A DNA stretch of 64,000 nt from Photobacterium gaetbulicola Gung47 (GTDB lineage: Bacteria > Pseudomonadota > Gammaproteobacteria > Enterobacterales > Vibrionaceae). Of this stretch, positions 61,356-64,000 are shown piece by piece. Position 1 is the first letter of the stretch; each line of letters opens with the position of its first letter. The notes beneath the pieces are model-generated. The model made no database searches. It worked only from the letters and a program-made list of their open reading frames with translations, and was not told the origin of the DNA. Made by a program: the position numbers and the translations under genes. The stretch covers positions 1,116,001-1,180,000 of the forward strand of contig CP005973.1 of the NCBI GenBank assembly GCA_000940995.1, given 5' to 3'.

Positions 61356-62249
61356 TTAGAATCGGCGACCTAAGGCAAAGAAGAGCGTCTCTCGCTGTCC
61401 AAACCCTGCTTCCATTAAAATGTCCCAATCGCGATTGAAGGCATATTGAAACCCTACGATACCATTCCATTTTTCGTCCGCGCTTTGGCTAACTTCAAAC
61501 CCCGCGTCAGGGGCGCTATCGATAATGGGGTCGAGAAAATCTGGAAGGTTTAAGCTCTTCAGGTCACCTGACAACTCTTGCTGAACATCCTGATACATCG
61601 CACCGACAAATACCCGAAGTTCACGGCCACCATCGTATTCCCAGCGATGACCGACACGCGGAGCCGCGACAAAAGTCTTGATGTTGCCATCAATAGCCGC
61701 AATCTTGGTGTAGGTGTAGTTCATGTCTACCAGTGCAAACCAGTTACCCATGCCACCGGCCAGAGTTGTACCAACACCGTAAGTACCACCATCCATATCC
61801 AACTCAAACATGACATTATCCGGAAGATTGTCCCCGGCAGCATTAAGCAGCATGCACAGCGGCTTGTTAAGACCTGAAACGGATGATGCATCACAGCTCA
61901 AAGAGTTTATCTTGGCCTTACTGGTACCCTGGGTATAACCGAGGATACCGTAGAGGTTCATAAACGGGAAAACCCACACATCTCCGCGCAGGGTAATGTT
62001 CGAGCCTGTAAAATCGGCGTGATTGGCATCAACGTCAATCGCTTCTAGCAGAGGGTGGCCGGTTAGAGCAATACTATTTACCGTGATAGGGTTGCTCATA
62101 TCCATGTAAGACAATGAGAAGCCATATGGCTTTGGCAAGGTGTAACCTAACTTTTCAGCTTCATCGCCCCAAATTGGAAAAAAAGACTGTTGGGCAAAGC
62201 TGAGAGGGGAAATAATTACGGCTAATGATAATAAAACTTTAAATTTCAA
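61356..62249 (-). CDS. Outer-membrane beta-barrel protein of unknown function
   Basis: 297 residues. A signal peptide (about 1-20, SPLSFAQQ) is followed by alternating strands and a terminal aromatic (FFALGRRF), as in small outer-membrane barrels. Family unknown. The in-frame start is TTG at 62249. An ATG at 62263 would give a more normal signal peptide only if a single base were added in the run of four T residues (62248-62251), so a frameshift or slippage is possible. It is the first gene of the four-gene envelope operon. Confidence 0.8.
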   Translation of the reverse strand: MKFKVLLSLAVIISPLSFAQQSFFPIWGDEAEKLGYTLPKPYGFSLSYMDMSNPITVNSIALTGHPLLEAIDVDANHADFTGSNITLRGDVWVFPFMNLYGILGYTQGTSKAKINSLSCDASSVSGLNKPLCMLLNAAGDNLPDNVMFELDMDGGTYGVGTTLAGGMGNWFALVDMNYTYTKIAAIDGNIKTFVAAPRVGHRWEYDGGRELRVFVGAMYQDVQQELSGDLKSLNLPDFLDPIIDSAPDAGFEVSQSADEKWNGIVGFQYAFNRDWDILMEAGFGQRETLFFALGRRF

Positions 62250-62410
62250 AATATTTTCTTCATTTTAGTGAAACCCCTCACGGGATTCTTTGTTACAAAT
62301 CATTGCACCTCATTAATTAACCACTACTGAACCGCGCACTAAAAAAGTGACATAGTTCTCAAAAAAATTGTTACGTTTGTCATTGGTAGAATTATGCCGA
62401 CAACAAATAT

Positions 62411-62440
62411 AAAAAAACCCGCAAAGTCTGCGGGTTTTTT
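62411..62440. terminator. Rho-independent terminator after glgB
   Basis: AAAACCCGCA and TGCGGGTTTT arms with an AAGTC loop; long T runs on both sides. Confidence 0.92.
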
Positions 62441-62458
62441 ATCTATGAAGTTTAGCGA

Positions 62459-64000
62459 TTACTTAAAGCGGTAGAACACTGTCGCCAATGGCGGCAAGTC
62501 AACAGCAATAGACTGCTCAAGGCCATGGCTGGCAACCTGCTCTGTCGCGATTGATGCCTTAACCGGTGCATTACTACCCCAGTATTTCTCATCATCCGTA
62601 TTAAGCAGCAATTCATATTCACCTTCAGCCGGCACACCAAGCAAATAGCCTTCACGTGGTACCGGGGTAAAGTTCGATACCACAAGTACCTTGTCACCAT
62701 TAAGCGCTATACGTTCATGGGCCAAAATACTATTACCGGCATCGTCTTGAACTCGCCATTCAAAACCGGCAGGATCGCAATCTTGCTCATACATCGCTGG
62801 CTCTGAGGTATACAAGGCATTCAGATCTTTAACCAGTGCCTGCATACCACTATGGCGTGGGTACTGAAGCCAGTGCCATTCCAGCTGGCCGTCATGGTTC
62901 CACTCTGCACTCTGGGCGATTTCAGCACCCATAAAGTTAAGCTTCTTGCCTGGCTGGCCATACATGTAACCCATGTATGCACGCAAGTTAGCGGTTTTCT
63001 GCCACTCGTCACCCGGCATCTTGTCCAGCATTGAACCTTTACCGTAAACCACTTCATCATGAGAGAGTGACAATACGTAGTTTTCGCTGAAGGCATACAC
63101 CATAGGGAAAGTAATGGTGTTGTGGTGGTAACTGCGGTGAATCGGCTCCTCCTTGATATAAGAAAGGCTATCGTGCATCCACCCCATATTCCACTTAAAG
63201 CCAAAGCCCAAGCCACCCATGTCCGTTGGCTTCGTCACGCCCGGGAAGGCCGTCGACTCTTCAGCGATGGTCATCGCATTCGGGTAGTGACGGTAAACTT
63301 CTTCATTCACCCATCGCAGCAAGCTCACCGCATCAAAGTTTACGTTGCCGCCTTCATGGTTAGGGATCCACTGATCGTGCTCACGGGAGTAATCCAAGTA
63401 GAGCATCGATGCAACCGCATCAACTCGCAGGCCATCAATGTGGTAATGCTCAAACCAGAACAGTGCATTCGACACTAGGAAACGGCGGACATGATCACGG
63501 CCGTAGTCATAAATATAGCTCTGCCAGTCCTGATGCCAACCACGACGCGGATCAGGATCATTAAACAGTGCCGTACCGTCGAAATTCGCCAAACCATGTT
63601 CATCGGATGGGAAATGGGCTGGTACCCAGTCCAATACCACACCAATGTTCGCTTGGTGACATTGATCAACGAAGTACTTGAAGTCATCCGGAGAGCCGAA
63701 ACGGCTGGTTGGTGCAAACAGGCCGATTGGCTGATAACCCCATGAACCGTAGAACGGGTGCTCAGAAACCGGCATCAGCTCGACATGGGTGTACCCCATA
63801 TCGCTTAGGTATGGGATTAGCTCATCGGCAAGTTCACGGTAGTTGAGGAACTCACCCTGATCGTTCTTGCGCCACGAACCAGCATGCAGCTCATAAAATG
63901 ACAAAGCCTGCTGGTGCTTGGCTGTTACCGGACGGTTTTGCCATGCACCATCTTGCCAAGTATATTTCGCCTGGTCGTAGACTTTTGATGCAAAAGACGG
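62459..64000 (-). CDS. glgB: 1,4-alpha-glucan branching enzyme GlgB (5' part outside window)
   Basis: 513 codons of the C-terminal part; the frame runs open to the right edge, so the N-terminal CBM48 domain is mostly missing. The GH13 catalytic core is complete: SFYELHAGSW, GYTHVELMPVSEHPF, nucleophile aspartate in DGLRVDAVASMLYLDYSRE, acid/base glutamate in TIAEESTAFP, and LSHDEVVYGK. A C-terminal all-beta domain ends VFYRFK. It makes alpha-1,6 branches in glycogen. No other glg gene is visible before the edge. Confidence 0.96.
   Translation of the reverse strand, partial: PSFASKVYDQAKYTWQDGAWQNRPVTAKHQQALSFYELHAGSWRKNDQGEFLNYRELADELIPYLSDMGYTHVELMPVSEHPFYGSWGYQPIGLFAPTSRFGSPDDFKYFVDQCHQANIGVVLDWVPAHFPSDEHGLANFDGTALFNDPDPRRGWHQDWQSYIYDYGRDHVRRFLVSNALFWFEHYHIDGLRVDAVASMLYLDYSREHDQWIPNHEGGNVNFDAVSLLRWVNEEVYRHYPNAMTIAEESTAFPGVTKPTDMGGLGFGFKWNMGWMHDSLSYIKEEPIHRSYHHNTITFPMVYAFSENYVLSLSHDEVVYGKGSMLDKMPGDEWQKTANLRAYMGYMYGQPGKKLNFMGAEIAQSAEWNHDGQLEWHWLQYPRHSGMQALVKDLNALYTSEPAMYEQDCDPAGFEWRVQDDAGNSILAHERIALNGDKVLVVSNFTPVPREGYLLGVPAEGEYELLLNTDDEKYWGSNAPVKASIATEQVASHGLEQSIAVDLPPLATVFYRFK

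Noticed and set aside
1..64000. CRISPR arrays, tRNA/rRNA genes, insertion sequences, integrons or prophage
   Set aside because: No regularly spaced repeats, cloverleaf sequences, transposase or integrase motifs, or phage structural genes were recognised on either strand.

Overview
The window looks like chromosomal DNA of a marine gammaproteobacterium of the family Vibrionaceae, most like Photobacterium, Grimontia or a neighbouring genus. This rests on gene content and protein character: a PepSY/PhoP-PhoQ-like two-component set, a PopT (DUF368) protein, a DUF3069-like protein, a ToxR-type membrane regulator, a secreted trypsin-like protease with a GlyGly-CTERM-like tail, and several chemoreceptors. 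No rRNA, tRNA, insertion sequence, integrase, phage gene or CRISPR array was seen. Gene density is that of ordinary core and accessory chromosome. Both ends cut a gene: cobQ on the left and glgB on the right.

Layout. 1-1.7 kb: cobalamin salvage genes cobU-cobC-cobQ (minus strand). 1.9-7.6 kb: single genes (CPBP protease, YgiW-like OB-fold protein, alpha/beta hydrolase, aromatic/aspartate aminotransferase, small unknowns, VOC protein). 7.7-13.8 kb: a lipid-linked sugar block, with GT39 and GT2 transferases divergent from an OmpR/histidine kinase pair, a GtrA flippase-like gene whose end overlaps the kinase gene tail to tail, and then the undecaprenyl-phosphate translocase family gene popT. 13.9-17.5 kb: periplasmic asparaginase, SCO1-like protein with a membrane partner, Lpp-like lipoprotein, and an orphan response regulator. 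17.5-18.3 kb: a long AT-rich gap holding two perfect DnaA boxes. 18.3-20.8 kb: codBA, cytosine uptake and deamination. 20.9-23.6 kb: secreted serine protease, a lipoprotein, PhnA. 23.8-28.1 kb: a TPP riboswitch followed by thiD-thiZ-thiX-thiY-tenA, a pyrimidine salvage operon for thiamine.

28.2-32.7 kb: conserved unknowns (YdcF, YaeQ, GIY-YIG, YceH), a response-regulator diguanylate cyclase and a DUF3069-like protein. 32.9-36.7 kb: a ToxR-like membrane regulator followed by the heme protein fatty acid cis/trans isomerase. 36.9-38.1 kb: a b-type and a c-prime-type cytochrome facing each other. 38.3-43.6 kb: DUF2797, a protease-like lipoprotein, a kinase-fold phosphotransferase, a thioesterase, an M48 lipoprotein protease and a LysR regulator. 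43.66-46.2 kb: a near-consensus PurR operator, then an adenosine-deaminase-family enzyme and an NCS2 purine permease. 46.2-49.3 kb: a TetR regulator divergent from a long-chain acyl-CoA synthetase. 49.4-57.7 kb: two chemoreceptors flanking a PepSY/two-component operon and an unusual ABC-class ATPase.

57.9-62.3 kb: a four-gene envelope operon (outer-membrane barrel, Omp85-like barrel, DUF4056 lipoprotein, patatin lipoprotein). It is the most promising candidate for a little-described system. 62.5 kb to the end: glgB. Recurrent themes are salvage with dedicated uptake (cytosine, purines, thiamine pyrimidine, cobinamide) and envelope or membrane adaptation (Cti, GT/GtrA/PopT, patatin operon, several sensors). 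Family names come from recognising motifs by eye; no database search was run.
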